A DNA stretch of 64,000 nucleotides from Enterobacter ludwigii (lineage in GTDB: Bacteria; Pseudomonadota; Gammaproteobacteria; Enterobacterales; Enterobacteriaceae), in NCBI GenBank assembly GCA_023023105.1, contig CP083824.1, positions 3,224,001 through 3,288,000 of the forward strand. Direction: 5' to 3'. This document shows positions 48,258-57,425 of the stretch, piece by piece. Under the pieces are notes generated by a model. It made no database searches and was not told the DNA's origin. It saw nothing but the letters and a program-made list of their open reading frames with translations. The position numbers were made by a program, and so were the translations under genes. Numbering within the stretch: the stretch's first letter is position 1; the number at the start of each line of letters is the position of its first letter.

Positions 48258-49894
48258 TGTCGCAAAATGCTTTACTTGAAGAGAAGATTATCCGCTTAGT
48301 GCTGTCTGAGCTGGGCCACCCTGTAGAAGGTGAGCGGCTTTTTCTTCTATCGCACGACCCTTCCCTTACTGAAGAGATTATGCGGCTTAAAGAGCGGATT
48401 GAGAGCCTTGCACAGGGTTTATCTGCGCGGGTTAGCGAAGGTTATAACGACGCAGAGATCGCCCCCTCGTCAGCATCCAGCCTTTCCGATCAGCAACAAA
48501 CGGTCGTAAGTGATGCAGATAACCCGGGCATTGACGCTACCGATACACCATTACTGCAACCCCTGCCAGAAAATGAACCTCATCCTCCGTTCTGGAAGCT
48601 GATGCCTTATTACGAATTTGATAAACCAGCACAGAGGGAAGACGAAAACCTGTCTTCCCTGGTATTAAAACCCGGGCAGATACCGACAGGCCAGCAGCGG
48701 GCCGGATTAGCTGTGCCACCTGCCGTTCCCCCGAGAGCTAAAATAGTTATTCCCAACGCCCGCGCAGGCGAACGTTTCTCTTCGCCGGTTGCTATAGTTC
48801 TGGATGAGGGCCAGCAGGCTACTGTCAGGGACGTTGTCTTTCCCAGGAACATTGGCCTGACCTTTGACAAAGAGCATAAGTTGCTGACAGGTACACCCAC
48901 CGAAAGCGGCGATATAGAGCTTTCAGTACTCTGGTCATGCGCTTCGCACGACGAATGCGAAACAAAACAGCTTTTTATAGTCAATCCCGATCCGAGAAGC
49001 CTGTGGAAGGTGGTAGAGCCACCAGCAGGCGCTTCCTACCCTAAGTCCCATCTGGACGCTGCTGGCCTGGTCAAGGGTGACATACGTATTGCTGCCGCCA
49101 GTCGCCGGGGACGATCTCATGAGCATGCCGGGAGCTTCAGAGATGACGACTTCTATATCAACCACTGCCAGGAAACAGGATGGTCTGTCATGCTGGTCGC
49201 AGACGGGGCCGGTAGTGCGGTAAATTCCCGGGAAGGCTCCCGGATTGCAGTCCAAACGGCTGGCGATTACCTTTTCAATCAGCTCAGTGGTTTGAAAGGC
49301 GTCCATCTAAAGCAGCACATCACGGCGTGGGAAGGGAGCGATCAGCAGGCAACCATAAACGCCATGCTTCATCATTTTAAACAGGCAGCTACGCTCGCGG
49401 TCAACAGTATCCAGAACGAAGCCATTTGTGCAGAACAACCTGTGAAATCCTATTCAACAACCCTACTGGCAACTGTAGCGCTACGAACTGATAATGAGCT
49501 GTTTGCGGCTGCATTCTGGCTTGGTGATGGTGCGATAGGTGCATACAGCCCTTCCGGTAAAGTCAGGATACTGGGAAATCCCGATAGCGGAGAATACGCA
49601 GGACAAACCCGCTTTCTTGACCAGAGCATTATCGCAGACCCCTCGTTTAGCGGCCGCATCAGCGTGGGTAAATGGAATGATGTATCTCACTTGATCCTCA
49701 TGACAGATGGCGTATCAGACCCTCTGTTTGAGACAGATAACGGGCTTCGCAGTGACGAAAAATGGACCCGTCTCCTTGATGAGCTCATCCCTGTCCTTAC
49801 AGACGCCAGTATTGCGCCTGAGAGGTTAGGCGACTGGCTTAACTTTTTCTCCACAGGGAACCACGATGACCGCACTATTGCGGTGTTGTGGTAA
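48257..49894 (+). CDS. PP2C-family protein phosphatase of the TerY-P triad
   Basis: 545 residues. The N-terminal ~150 residues are low-complexity or helical; residues about 160-250 look like an immunoglobulin/cadherin-like beta module (PNARAGERFSSPVAI … LLTGTPTESGDIELSV). The C-terminal ~270 residues are the PP2C phosphatase with metal-binding Asp in MLVADGAGSAVNSREG (the usual DGMGG is DGAGS), FWLGDGAIGAY, LMTDGVSDPLF and the final Asp pair NHDDRTIAVLW. It probably reverses phosphorylation by the adjacent kinase; TerY3 is the likely adaptor. Confidence 0.9.
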   Translation: MSQNALLEEKIIRLVLSELGHPVEGERLFLLSHDPSLTEEIMRLKERIESLAQGLSARVSEGYNDAEIAPSSASSLSDQQQTVVSDADNPGIDATDTPLLQPLPENEPHPPFWKLMPYYEFDKPAQREDENLSSLVLKPGQIPTGQQRAGLAVPPAVPPRAKIVIPNARAGERFSSPVAIVLDEGQQATVRDVVFPRNIGLTFDKEHKLLTGTPTESGDIELSVLWSCASHDECETKQLFIVNPDPRSLWKVVEPPAGASYPKSHLDAAGLVKGDIRIAAASRRGRSHEHAGSFRDDDFYINHCQETGWSVMLVADGAGSAVNSREGSRIAVQTAGDYLFNQLSGLKGVHLKQHITAWEGSDQQATINAMLHHFKQAATLAVNSIQNEAICAEQPVKSYSTTLLATVALRTDNELFAAAFWLGDGAIGAYSPSGKVRILGNPDSGEYAGQTRFLDQSIIADPSFSGRISVGKWNDVSHLILMTDGVSDPLFETDNGLRSDEKWTRLLDELIPVLTDASIAPERLGDWLNFFSTGNHDDRTIAVLW

Positions 49895-49919
49895 GGCATA
49901 CGCTTCTTCGGTGATCAAT

Positions 49920-51419
49920 ATGGCAAATATTGTTACGTGCAAAACAAAGGACGGCGAAACAGTCCAGTATGTTGACGAGGTAATTGGTTCGGGCTCGATG
50001 AAGGATGTTTACTTCTCGCCTGATAAATCATACGTCGTCGCTTTTTATCATAAACCGCAGAACGAGCAGGCCCGGGATCGGATTGATATGATCACCGGAC
50101 GCTACAGGCAAAACATTTTTGGCCAGTCCGGAGGTGAATACTGGAAGGACCTGTTTTGCTGGCCGACCCACGTTGTTGAGCATGGGGATAAAATCGGCAT
50201 CGTGGTTCCAACCTACAAAAGCTACTTTTTCTTTAAATACGGCTCTAAAAACGATGATTTTCTTGGCATAAAAGGCCGTGAAAAGGAAGGCAAATGGTTT
50301 GCCAGCGCCAGCAACCAGAATAAATTTCTCGACCCACGTGAACGAGGCAATACGCTTACCTATCTCAAGGTCTGTCTGCTGCTAACAAGAGCCGTCAGAA
50401 GGATGCATGCGGCAGGTCTCTGTCACAGCGATCTAAGCTATAAAAACGTGCTTATCGATCCAGAAATGGGACATGCCTGCATCATTGACGTAGACGGCCT
50501 GGTTGTCCCTGGAAAGTATCCTCCCGACGTCGTGGGCACCCCGGATTTTATCGCTCCGGAAGTGGTGAAAACCAGCCATCTTTCCAAAGAGGATCCGAAC
50601 CGCGTATTGCCAAGCATTTCTACTGACCGTCATGCGCTGTCGGTGCTTATCTACATGTATCTGTTCTTCCGTCATCCGCTACGTGGCGGAAAAATACATG
50701 ACATGTCGGATGAAGTACGTGATGAGACCTTATCTATGGGTGAGAAGGCACTCTTCATTGAACATCCGACAGACAAAAGCAATGCAGTCAAAGTCAGTCA
50801 GCTATCCTCCTTTTCACTGCCCTGGGCTGACCCGGAGAAAATTCCTTACACCATCATGGGCCCTTATCTGACGCCTTTGTTTGAACGCGCCTTTATTGAT
50901 GGCTTACACGATGCCACTAAACGCCCGACCGCCGATGAGTGGGAAAGTGCCCTGGTTAAAACAGTCGATCTGATACAGCCCTGCCAGAACAAGGCGTGTG
51001 AACAGAAATGGTACGTTTTCTCAGGTAAGACAAAGCCGGTTTGTCCCTACTGCGGTACGCCATACAAGGGTAAATTACCGGTTCTAAATTTATATTCATC
51101 CCGAAAGGAAGGCAGTTATCGTCCTGACGATCACCGGTTGATGGTGTGGAGCGGGCAGTCAATCTATGCGTGGCATGTGAATCGCCTCATTGCGCCAAAT
51201 GAGCGCACAACCGATGCACAAAGGAAACGAGTTGGGTATTTTGTTTTCCATAACGATCAGTGGTGGTTAGTAAATGAAGGCATAAATGGGCTTATGTCAT
51301 TACCGGATAAACGACAGATTGCCATTGGTGAAAAAATTGAACTGACGAATAACGCTCAGTTTGTTCTGTCAAAGGAGGAAGGCGGCAGGCTAGTCGTCGT
51401 TCAGTTAGTAGAAAACTAA
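49920..51419 (+). CDS. Protein kinase of the TerY-P triad with zinc ribbon and FHA-like end
   Basis: 499 residues. The kinase domain spans about residues 15-340: glycine loop IGSGSMKDVYF, catalytic loop GLCHSDLSYKNVLID (HSD replaces HRD) and metal site IIDVDGL (DVDG in place of DFG). The β3 segment reads SYVVAFYHKP, so the usual VAIK lysine position is not obvious. Then a zinc ribbon CQNKACEQKW...CPYCG (about 357-388), and a C-terminal ~100 residues resembling an FHA fold (LIAPNER … WWLVNEGINGLM), which could bind a phosphothreonine. Last gene of the terY operon. Confidence 0.88.
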   Translation: MANIVTCKTKDGETVQYVDEVIGSGSMKDVYFSPDKSYVVAFYHKPQNEQARDRIDMITGRYRQNIFGQSGGEYWKDLFCWPTHVVEHGDKIGIVVPTYKSYFFFKYGSKNDDFLGIKGREKEGKWFASASNQNKFLDPRERGNTLTYLKVCLLLTRAVRRMHAAGLCHSDLSYKNVLIDPEMGHACIIDVDGLVVPGKYPPDVVGTPDFIAPEVVKTSHLSKEDPNRVLPSISTDRHALSVLIYMYLFFRHPLRGGKIHDMSDEVRDETLSMGEKALFIEHPTDKSNAVKVSQLSSFSLPWADPEKIPYTIMGPYLTPLFERAFIDGLHDATKRPTADEWESALVKTVDLIQPCQNKACEQKWYVFSGKTKPVCPYCGTPYKGKLPVLNLYSSRKEGSYRPDDHRLMVWSGQSIYAWHVNRLIAPNERTTDAQRKRVGYFVFHNDQWWLVNEGINGLMSLPDKRQIAIGEKIELTNNAQFVLSKEEGGRLVVVQLVEN

Positions 51420-51429
51420 CGTGAAGTGG

Positions 51430-51756
51430 TTTACTGAATTTGGCCACCTGAACAGAGGTGATATGCTCACCTCAGAACAACACAGGTGTCATAATGAAAA
51501 AAAGAAATTTCAGCGCAGAGTTTAAACGCGAATCCGCTCAACTGGTCGTTGACCAGAACTACACCGTGGCAGATGCAGCCAGCGCTATGGATGTCGGCCT
51601 TTCCACAATGACGCGATGGGTGAAACAATTACGTGATGAACGGCAGGGCAAAACACCAAAAGCCTCCCCCATTACCCCGGAACAAATTGAAATCCGTGAG
51701 CTCAGGAAAAAGCTACAACGTATTGAAATGGAAAATGAAATATTAAAAAAGGCTAC
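51430..51756 (+). pseudogene. IS911 fragment (left end and orfA, truncated)
   Basis: The left leader and orfA start at ATG 51494 with [18 protein letters not shown], the IS911 OrfA sequence, with helix-turn-helix and leucine zipper through [10 protein letters not shown]. Identity stops at 51756, where the end of an IS30-family element begins. The rest of IS911 is absent from the window. The element inserted right behind the kinase gene and marks the right border of the ter locus. Confidence 0.9.
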
Positions 51757-51919
51757 TGTAGATTCAATCTGTCAATGCAACACCCCTTTCAATTATCTCT
51801 TTCGGTGTTTTGAACTTCAGTGTCTTTCTCGGTCTGTTGTTTAGCTGAGCAGCAACCAGATCTAGTTCATGTTGAGTATATTGGGCAAGACATGTCTTTT
51901 TAGGAAAGTACTGCCGAAT
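51757..51919 (-). pseudogene. IS30-family transposase, C-terminal fragment
   Basis: The minus strand encodes QYFPKKTCLAQYTQHELDL … and ends at the stop at 51764, followed by an IS30-like end starting TGTAGATTCAATC at 51757. This is the missing C-terminus of the transposase at 54447-55203; the two were separated by insertion of the IS66 element. Joining across one copy of GCCGAATT restores the frame (…NTNGLIRQYFPKK…). Confidence 0.92.
51912..51919. repeat. Target site duplication of the IS66 element, left copy
   Basis: GCCGAATT, repeated exactly at 54447-54454. Eight-base duplications are characteristic of the IS66 family. Confidence 0.95.
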
Positions 51920-51950
51920 TGTAAGCGTTAAGTGAGCGCCGTATTGACGG

Positions 51951-53543
51951 TTATTTATCGGTAAGAACCACGTTCCATGGCAGCAGTTCGGCCACTTTGT
52001 TGCTGGGCCACTCCGGCAGTACGCTCAGGATATGGCGAAGGTAGGCTTCCGGATCGATACCATTCAGCCTGCACGTCCCGATCAGTCCGTACAGCAGGGC
52101 TCCGCGCTCACCACCGTGGTCGCTGCCGAAGAAGATAAAATTCTTTTTCCCAAGACAGACGGCACGAAGGGCTCGTTCGGCAGCGTTGTTATCAGGCTCT
52201 GCCAGGCCATCTTCACAGTAGTAGCACAGCGCATCCCACTGGTTCAGGACATAAGCGAACGCTTCGCCCAGACGGGACTTTTTCGACAGCGTCTCATTTT
52301 TTTCTACCAGCCATTCATGCAGCGATGCCAGCAGTGGTTTGCTTTGCGATTGTCTGGCTGCCAGACGCTCTTCTGTCGTGAGGCCGCGTATTTCTTCTTC
52401 TATCGCGTACAGCTCACCGATACGTTTCAGGGCTTCTTCCGCTGTCGCTGTGTGAGTGCTTATATAGACATCATGGATTTTTCGGCGGGCATGGGCCCAA
52501 CATGCGGCTTCTGTCAGCGGCCCTCCTTCACGTTCCGGACTGAACAACCGATCGTAGCCTGCGAAGGCATCCGCCTGCAGCACACCATGATAGTGGCGAA
52601 GGTGTTGCTGAGGATGTTTTCCCTGCCGGTCTGGCGAGAAGGCGAACCATGCCGCTGGCGGATCTGATGAACCTGCGCTTCTGTCGTCACGTACATACGT
52701 CCAGATACGCCCGGTTTTCGTCTTCTTTCTGCCCGGTGCAAGCACCAGAACCGGAGTGTCATCCGTATGCAGTTTGTGGCAGTCCATCACGTAGTGGTAA
52801 AGGGCCTCATCCAGCGGGGCCATTAACCGGCAACATGCATCCACCCAGTTGGAGAGCAGAGCCCGGCTCAGATCCACGCCCTGACGGGCAAAGATTTCGC
52901 ACTGGCGATACAGCGGCAGGTGTTCGCAGTATTTGGCCGTTAACACGCGGGCCAGCAGACCCGGCCCGGCGATACCCCGATCGATGGGACGTGATGGCGC
53001 AGGTGCTTCAACGATACAGTCACATCGGGTGCAGGCCTTTTTCACCCTGACCGTGCGGATCACTTTCAGGGCGCTGGAGACCAGTTCCAGCTGCTCCACG
53101 CTGACTTCGCTGAGGTACGCCATACTGCTGCCGCATTCCGGACAGCTGGTTTCCGCAGGATCCAGCCGATGTATCTCGCGGGGAAGATGTGCTGGTAACG
53201 GGCGACGATGGCGGGACTGACGCAACTGGCGAGGTACCTGCGGATCGTCTTCCCGTCCGTTGTAGCGATCGCTTTGCTGCTCCTGCTGTTTCAGCAGGGC
53301 TTCGGCTTCTTCAACCTGTCGGCGAAGTTTTTCGGAGCGGGTACCGAACAACATTCGACGCAGTTTTTCTATCTGTGCCCGCAGATGCTCTATCTCGCGC
53401 TCTTCGTTCTCTATTTTCTCTTCTGCGCGGGCCAGTGCAGAACGCAGGAACGACTCAGTCTCTGCAACGAGACTGAGCTGACTGTCTTTCTGGCGAAGCG
53501 CGTCTTCCAGCGCAGCGATACGGGCGAGATAGTCGTGATTCAT
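51951..53543 (-). CDS. tnpC: IS66-family transposase TnpC
   Basis: 530 residues. The N-terminal coiled coil (about 5-60) with leucine zipper features is followed by a zinc finger CPECGS … CTRCDC and the DDE catalytic domain: first Asp in KLHTDDTPVLV, second in LQADAFAGYD, Glu in NNAAERALRAV. It ends in the IS66 C-terminal domain (LLPWNV). It catalyses transposition with TnpA and TnpB. Starts 30 bases after tnpB. Confidence 0.95.
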   Translation of the reverse strand: MNHDYLARIAALEDALRQKDSQLSLVAETESFLRSALARAEEKIENEEREIEHLRAQIEKLRRMLFGTRSEKLRRQVEEAEALLKQQEQQSDRYNGREDDPQVPRQLRQSRHRRPLPAHLPREIHRLDPAETSCPECGSSMAYLSEVSVEQLELVSSALKVIRTVRVKKACTRCDCIVEAPAPSRPIDRGIAGPGLLARVLTAKYCEHLPLYRQCEIFARQGVDLSRALLSNWVDACCRLMAPLDEALYHYVMDCHKLHTDDTPVLVLAPGRKKTKTGRIWTYVRDDRSAGSSDPPAAWFAFSPDRQGKHPQQHLRHYHGVLQADAFAGYDRLFSPEREGGPLTEAACWAHARRKIHDVYISTHTATAEEALKRIGELYAIEEEIRGLTTEERLAARQSQSKPLLASLHEWLVEKNETLSKKSRLGEAFAYVLNQWDALCYYCEDGLAEPDNNAAERALRAVCLGKKNFIFFGSDHGGERGALLYGLIGTCRLNGIDPEAYLRHILSVLPEWPSNKVAELLPWNVVLTDK

Positions 53544-53573
53544 AACCGCTTTTATAATGCGGTTATGATTTTT

Positions 53574-53924
53574 TTACAACATTGTCAGTGAGTTAAGGCG
53601 GGATATTTTTGGCTGGCGCCAGTCCAGCTTATCAAGGAGCATGGCAAGTTGTGAGCGGGTGATCGCGATTTTGCCGTCGCGTACAGCAGGCCAGACGAAC
53701 TGTCCCTCTTCCAGGCGTTTGATAAACAGGCACAGACCATCAGCATCAGCCCAAAGTATTTTCACGGTATCGCCACGGCGTCCCCGGAAGATAAACAGAT
53801 GGCCGGAGAAGGGATCCTCATCCAGAACGTGGTGTATCTGTTCGCCCAGCCCGTTGAAGGATTTACGCATATCCGTGGCCCCGGCGACCAGCCAGATGCG
53901 GGTGCCTGACGGGAGGGATATCAT
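53574..53924 (-). CDS. tnpB: IS66-family accessory protein TnpB
   Basis: 116 residues with the family start TRIWLVAGATDMRKSFNGL and the core FIFRGRRGDTVKILWADADG. Required with TnpA for IS66-type transposition; molecular role unknown. The ATG overlaps the tnpA stop by four bases. Confidence 0.95.
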   Translation of the reverse strand: MISLPSGTRIWLVAGATDMRKSFNGLGEQIHHVLDEDPFSGHLFIFRGRRGDTVKILWADADGLCLFIKRLEEGQFVWPAVRDGKIAITRSQLAMLLDKLDWRQPKISRLNSLTML

Positions 53925-54361
53925 GGTGTCCTCCCGGTCAATTCGCGGATCAGCACAGTCAGCAACTCTGACGACGGGTTCTCCAGCGTCATTTTGCCGT
54001 GGCGGAACTCAACATGACAGGAAGTGGCGCTGGCGTGAGCGGAGGAGAACGTACACAGAGTGTCATTCTCTGCTGCGGGCAACGGGTCGTTGATAACGTC
54101 GACGGACAACAGAGTCGGAGAAGCCGGAAGAGATTGAGGTACCACCGGCCCCACGATAGTTGCAGGCATTCGACGAGAGATTCGCCCCTCTCTCTGCCAG
54201 AGGCGTAGCCACTTAAAAATGAGATTATTATCAACGCCATGTTCCCGCGCCAGTTGTGCGACGTTGGCATCTGGTCGTGAAGCCAGTTCGACCATCCGAA
54301 GTTTGAAGTCACTGGAATAGACGGTACGCGATTCAGTTCGCCAGTTGGCAGCATTTTCCAT
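53921..54361 (-). CDS. tnpA: IS66-family accessory protein TnpA
   Basis: 146 residues. Helix-turn-helix of the transposase-8 type in the first ~60 residues (YSSDFKLRMVELASRPDANVAQLAREHG, in part), likely to bind the ends. First gene of the element; overlaps tnpB by four bases. Confidence 0.94.
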   Translation of the reverse strand: MENAANWRTESRTVYSSDFKLRMVELASRPDANVAQLAREHGVDNNLIFKWLRLWQREGRISRRMPATIVGPVVPQSLPASPTLLSVDVINDPLPAAENDTLCTFSSAHASATSCHVEFRHGKMTLENPSSELLTVLIRELTGRTP

Positions 54362-54446
54362 AAACAGAGCTCCTTCTAAATTAGACGGAGCTCTAAGCTA
54401 GCGATCCCGGGACTGGAATCACAGGCGGCAGTGACTTGACGCTTAC

Positions 54447-54454
54447 GCCGAATT
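54447..54454. repeat. Target site duplication of the IS66 element, right copy
   Basis: GCCGAATT, identical to 51912-51919. Confidence 0.95.
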
Positions 54455-55203
54455 AGCCCATTTGTGTTCTCATTTGTTCCCCGCTGCCAAGGACTCTGAG
54501 GATCGCAGAAGTAAACTTTAACGCCGGTGCTGACAGTAAATTCTAGATGTCTGGCCAGTTCCATTCCTCTGTCCCATGTCAGTGATTTTCTGAGTTCTGA
54601 CGGTAAACTCAGGAATTTGTCGGTAAGAGCCTGATTTACTGAGACAGAATCTTTGCCCCTGAGTCTAAGGATGATCGTATAACGTGATTTTCGGTCTACA
54701 AGTGTGGCTATATGAGAGTTTTTTGTACCTGAGACTAAATCGCCCTCCCAATGCCCCAGAGAGCGTCTGTTATCGATATTTCGGGAACGTTCGTGAATTG
54801 GTGTTCCGTTCACTATGTTAATCGTACCTCTTTCGCCTTTGCGGGTATGACGCCTGCCATGGCGAAGGCTATGCGACCGTCGCAGATGCTGTATATTCAG
54901 GTGGTGTAGCGCTTCACGGCTACGAAAGTACAGCGTTTTATAAATTGTCTCAGGTGATATTCGCAGCGTTTTTTGACGTGGTTTTGTTCGCCTTAACCAT
55001 CCTGATATTTGCTCTGGAGACCATTTCATCTCCAGCTTTTCCAGAACAAGCTTTCGCAATGGTAAATTTTGATCCAGTAAGCACGGTTTTGGCCTTTTCG
55101 CCATTCTGTTGGCTCGGTTATTAGCATCAACAGCTTTGTAATAGCGTCTGCCCCGATTACGCTGAACTTCACGTGAGATCGTCGAAGGACTGCGATTCAG
55201 CGC
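54447..55203 (-). pseudogene. IS30-family transposase, central part (both ends lost)
   Basis: The minus strand encodes ALNRSPSTISREVQRNRG … GHWEGDLVSGTKNS … NENTNGLIR, including the IS30 DDE signatures (EGDL region, TWDRGMEL, and E of NENTNG). The C-terminus lies at 51764-51911 beyond the IS66 element. The first ~30 codons and the left IR are missing, cut off by the IS903-like end at 55204; the open frame there runs artificially into IS903 sequence. Confidence 0.92.
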
Positions 55204-56204
55204 GGCTTTGTTGAATAAATAAGATTTCGTGCGAACGACCCTGTAGCTGGCTGGATTTTCAGGCAATACGCACGCTTTCTGGCATCCCAGCCTTTGTCAT
55301 CCTGTTCAACGCACGCACCATGGCCATAGCTTCCGCTACCTGACCATCGTAGTCACGCAGCGTCAGTGAACCTCCCAACAACTGCTTCATTCTGTACATT
55401 GCCGTTTCCGCTATCGAGCGACGGTTATATTCCGTTGTCCATTTCCACCGTGCATTGCTTCCGCTCAGCCGCTGATTAGCAACGGCACGGTTGCGGTCTG
55501 CGTACTCACCGGGCCAGTAACCTGCACCTTTTCGGGGCGGGATAAGCGCGCTGATTTTCTTACGCCGCAGTTCATCGTGACAGAGCCGGGTGTCGTAAGC
55601 CCCGTCTGCCGCGGCTGCCCTGATTTTTCTGTGAGTCTGCCGGATAAGGCCCGGGAAGGCTTCTGAGTCCGTGACGTTATTCAGCGACAGGTCTGCACAG
55701 ACAACTTCATGTGTGTTGCTGTCAACAGCAAGATGCAACTTTCGCCAGATACGACGGCGCTCTTTGCCGTGCTTTCTGACTTTCCATTCGCCTTCACCAA
55801 AGACCTTCAGCCCGGTGGAATCAATCACCAGGTGTGCGATTTCACCCCGGGTGGACGTTTTGAAACTGACATTAACCGACTTTGCCCGCTTACTGACACT
55901 GGTGTAATCCGGGCAGCGCAACGGAACGTTCATCAGGGCAAAAATGGAATCAATAAAACCCTGCGCAGCCCGCAGGGTCAGCCGGAATACGCGTTTAATC
56001 ACCAGAACGGTGGTGATGGCGAGATCAGAATAGCGCTGGGGCCTTCCTCGTGATGAAGGCGTTGCCGACTCATACCAGGCCTGAATCGCCTCATCATCCA
56101 GCCAGAAAGTGAGGGAGCCACGGTTGATGAGAGCTTTGTTGTAGGTGGACCAGTTGGTGATTCTGAACTTTTGCTTTGCCACGGAATGGTCTGTGTTGTC
56201 GGGA
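55204..56204 (-). mobile_element. IS903-like (IS5 family) element, truncated at its left end
   Basis: The right end begins GGCTTTGTTGAATAAAT at 55204, the terminal inverted repeat of IS903. The transposase gene is intact, but the opposite end is missing: similarity to IS903 stops at 56204, about 55 bases short, where the next IS starts. Without its second end it cannot move by itself. Confidence 0.9.
55259..56182 (-). CDS. IS903-type transposase (IS5 family)
   Basis: 307 residues from the GTG at 56182 (MAKQKFRITNWSTYNKALINR), the exact length of IS903 transposase. DDE-fold parts: LVIDSTGLKVFG (first Asp), AAADGAYDT (second Asp), and RRSIAETAMYRMKQL (Glu). The gene is complete although the element has lost one end. 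Confidence 0.94.
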   Translation of the reverse strand: MAKQKFRITNWSTYNKALINRGSLTFWLDDEAIQAWYESATPSSRGRPQRYSDLAITTVLVIKRVFRLTLRAAQGFIDSIFALMNVPLRCPDYTSVSKRAKSVNVSFKTSTRGEIAHLVIDSTGLKVFGEGEWKVRKHGKERRRIWRKLHLAVDSNTHEVVCADLSLNNVTDSEAFPGLIRQTHRKIRAAAADGAYDTRLCHDELRRKKISALIPPRKGAGYWPGEYADRNRAVANQRLSGSNARWKWTTEYNRRSIAETAMYRMKQLLGGSLTLRDYDGQVAEAMAMVRALNRMTKAGMPESVRIA

Positions 56205-56233
56205 TGACCTGCCCCCACGATTAGATACAACAC

Positions 56234-57067
56234 TCAGTTAGTAACGTCGGAATCTTCATTCTCAGAATGACCCTTTCTCCAGCCCGCTGCAAATTCAGAC
56301 GGTGTCTGATAATTCAGCGTGGAGTGCGGGCGGCATTCGTTATAATCCTGCCGCCAGTCATTAATAATTTTCCTGGCATGAACGATATCGCTGAACCAGT
56401 GCTCATTCAAACATTCATCGCGAAATCGTCCGTTAAAGCTCTCAATAAATCCGTTCTGCGTTGGCTTGCCCGGCTGGATTAAGCGCAACTCAACACCATG
56501 CTCAAAGGCCCATTGATCCAGTGCACGGCAAGTGAACTCCGGCCCCTGGTCAGTTCTTATCGTCGCCGGATAGCCTCGAAACAGTGCAATGCTGTCCAGA
56601 ATACGCGTGACCTGAACGCCTGAAATCCCAAAGGCAACAGTGACCGTCAGGCATTCCTTTGTGAAATCATCGACGCAGGTAAGACACTTGATCCTGCGAC
56701 CGGTGGAAAGTGCGTCCATGACGAAATCCATCGACCAGGTCAGATTGGGCGCCGCCGGACGGAGCAGCGGCAGACGTTCTGTTGCCAGCCCTTTACGACG
56801 TCTTCTGCGTTTTACGCCCAGGCCACTGAGGTGATAAAGCCGGTACACGCGCTTATGATTAACATGAAGCCCTTCACGGCGCAGCAACTGCCAAATACGA
56901 CGGTAGCCAAAACGCCTGCGCTCCAGTGCCAGCTCAGTGATGCGCCCTGATAAATGCGCATCAGCAGCCGGACGGTGAGCCTCATAGCGGCAGGTCGACA
57001 GGGATAAACCTGTAAGCCTGCAGGCACGACGTTGCGACAGACCGGTCGCATCACACATCAACATCAC
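56234..57067 (-). CDS. IS3-family transposase OrfB
   Basis: 277 residues. HTH_21 domain near the start ([16 protein letters not shown]), then an rve integrase core with the DDE triad in [18 protein letters not shown] and [16 protein letters not shown]. In this group the active OrfAB fusion is made by programmed -1 frameshifting from orfA. Confidence 0.94.
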   Translation of the reverse strand: MMLMCDATGLSQRRACRLTGLSLSTCRYEAHRPAADAHLSGRITELALERRRFGYRRIWQLLRREGLHVNHKRVYRLYHLSGLGVKRRRRRKGLATERLPLLRPAAPNLTWSMDFVMDALSTGRRIKCLTCVDDFTKECLTVTVAFGISGVQVTRILDSIALFRGYPATIRTDQGPEFTCRALDQWAFEHGVELRLIQPGKPTQNGFIESFNGRFRDECLNEHWFSDIVHARKIINDWRQDYNECRPHSTLNYQTPSEFAAGWRKGHSENEDSDVTN

Positions 57068-57090
57068 GGCTTCCCGCTTCTGGTCTGTCG

Positions 57091-57354
57091 TCAGTACTTT
57101 CGCCCAAGAGCCACCTGAAGCGCCTCTTTATCCAGCATGGCTTCGGCAAGCAGCTTCTTGAGTCTGGCGTTCTCTTCCTCAAGCGACTTCAGGCGCTTAA
57201 CTTCAGGCACCGCCATACCGCCATACTTCTTACGCCAGGTGTAAAACGTGGCATCGGAAATGGCATGCTTGCGGCAGAGTTCACGGGCGGGTACCCCAGC
57301 TTCGGCTTCGCGGAGAATACTGATGATCTGTTCGTCGGAAAAACGCTTCTTCAT
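57091..57354 (-). CDS. IS3-family transposase OrfA
   Basis: 87 residues: helix-turn-helix ([38 protein letters not shown]) followed by a leucine zipper ([20 protein letters not shown], in part). Binds the IR ends and represses or supports OrfAB. Confidence 0.94.
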   Translation of the reverse strand: MKKRFSDEQIISILREAEAGVPARELCRKHAISDATFYTWRKKYGGMAVPEVKRLKSLEEENARLKKLLAEAMLDKEALQVALGRKY

Positions 57355-57425
57355 GGGGATGTCCTCATGTGGCTTATGAAGACATTACTAACATCGGGGT
57401 GTACTAATCAACGGGGAGCAGGTCA

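Larger units (their letters stand above)
51920..54446 (-). mobile_element. Complete IS66-family insertion sequence (2,527 bp)
   Basis: Inverted ends GTAAGCGTTAAGTGAGCGCCG and GTAAGCGTCAAGTCACTGCCG (17 of 21 identical), three genes in the order tnpA-tnpB-tnpC on the minus strand, and a perfect 8-bp target duplication on both sides. All genes are open, so the element may still be active. It split an IS30-family transposase gene. Confidence 0.96.
56205..57425 (-). mobile_element. IS3-family (IS407-like group) insertion sequence, about 1,221 bp
   Basis: Ends TGACCTGCCCCCACGATTAG (56205) and, on the other strand, TGACCTGCTCCCCGTTGATT (57425), an imperfect inverted repeat typical of this group. 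It has orfA and orfB in different frames. No short direct repeat flanks it (left GGGA, right GAGT), so a deletion or recombination took place after or during insertion. Confidence 0.88.
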
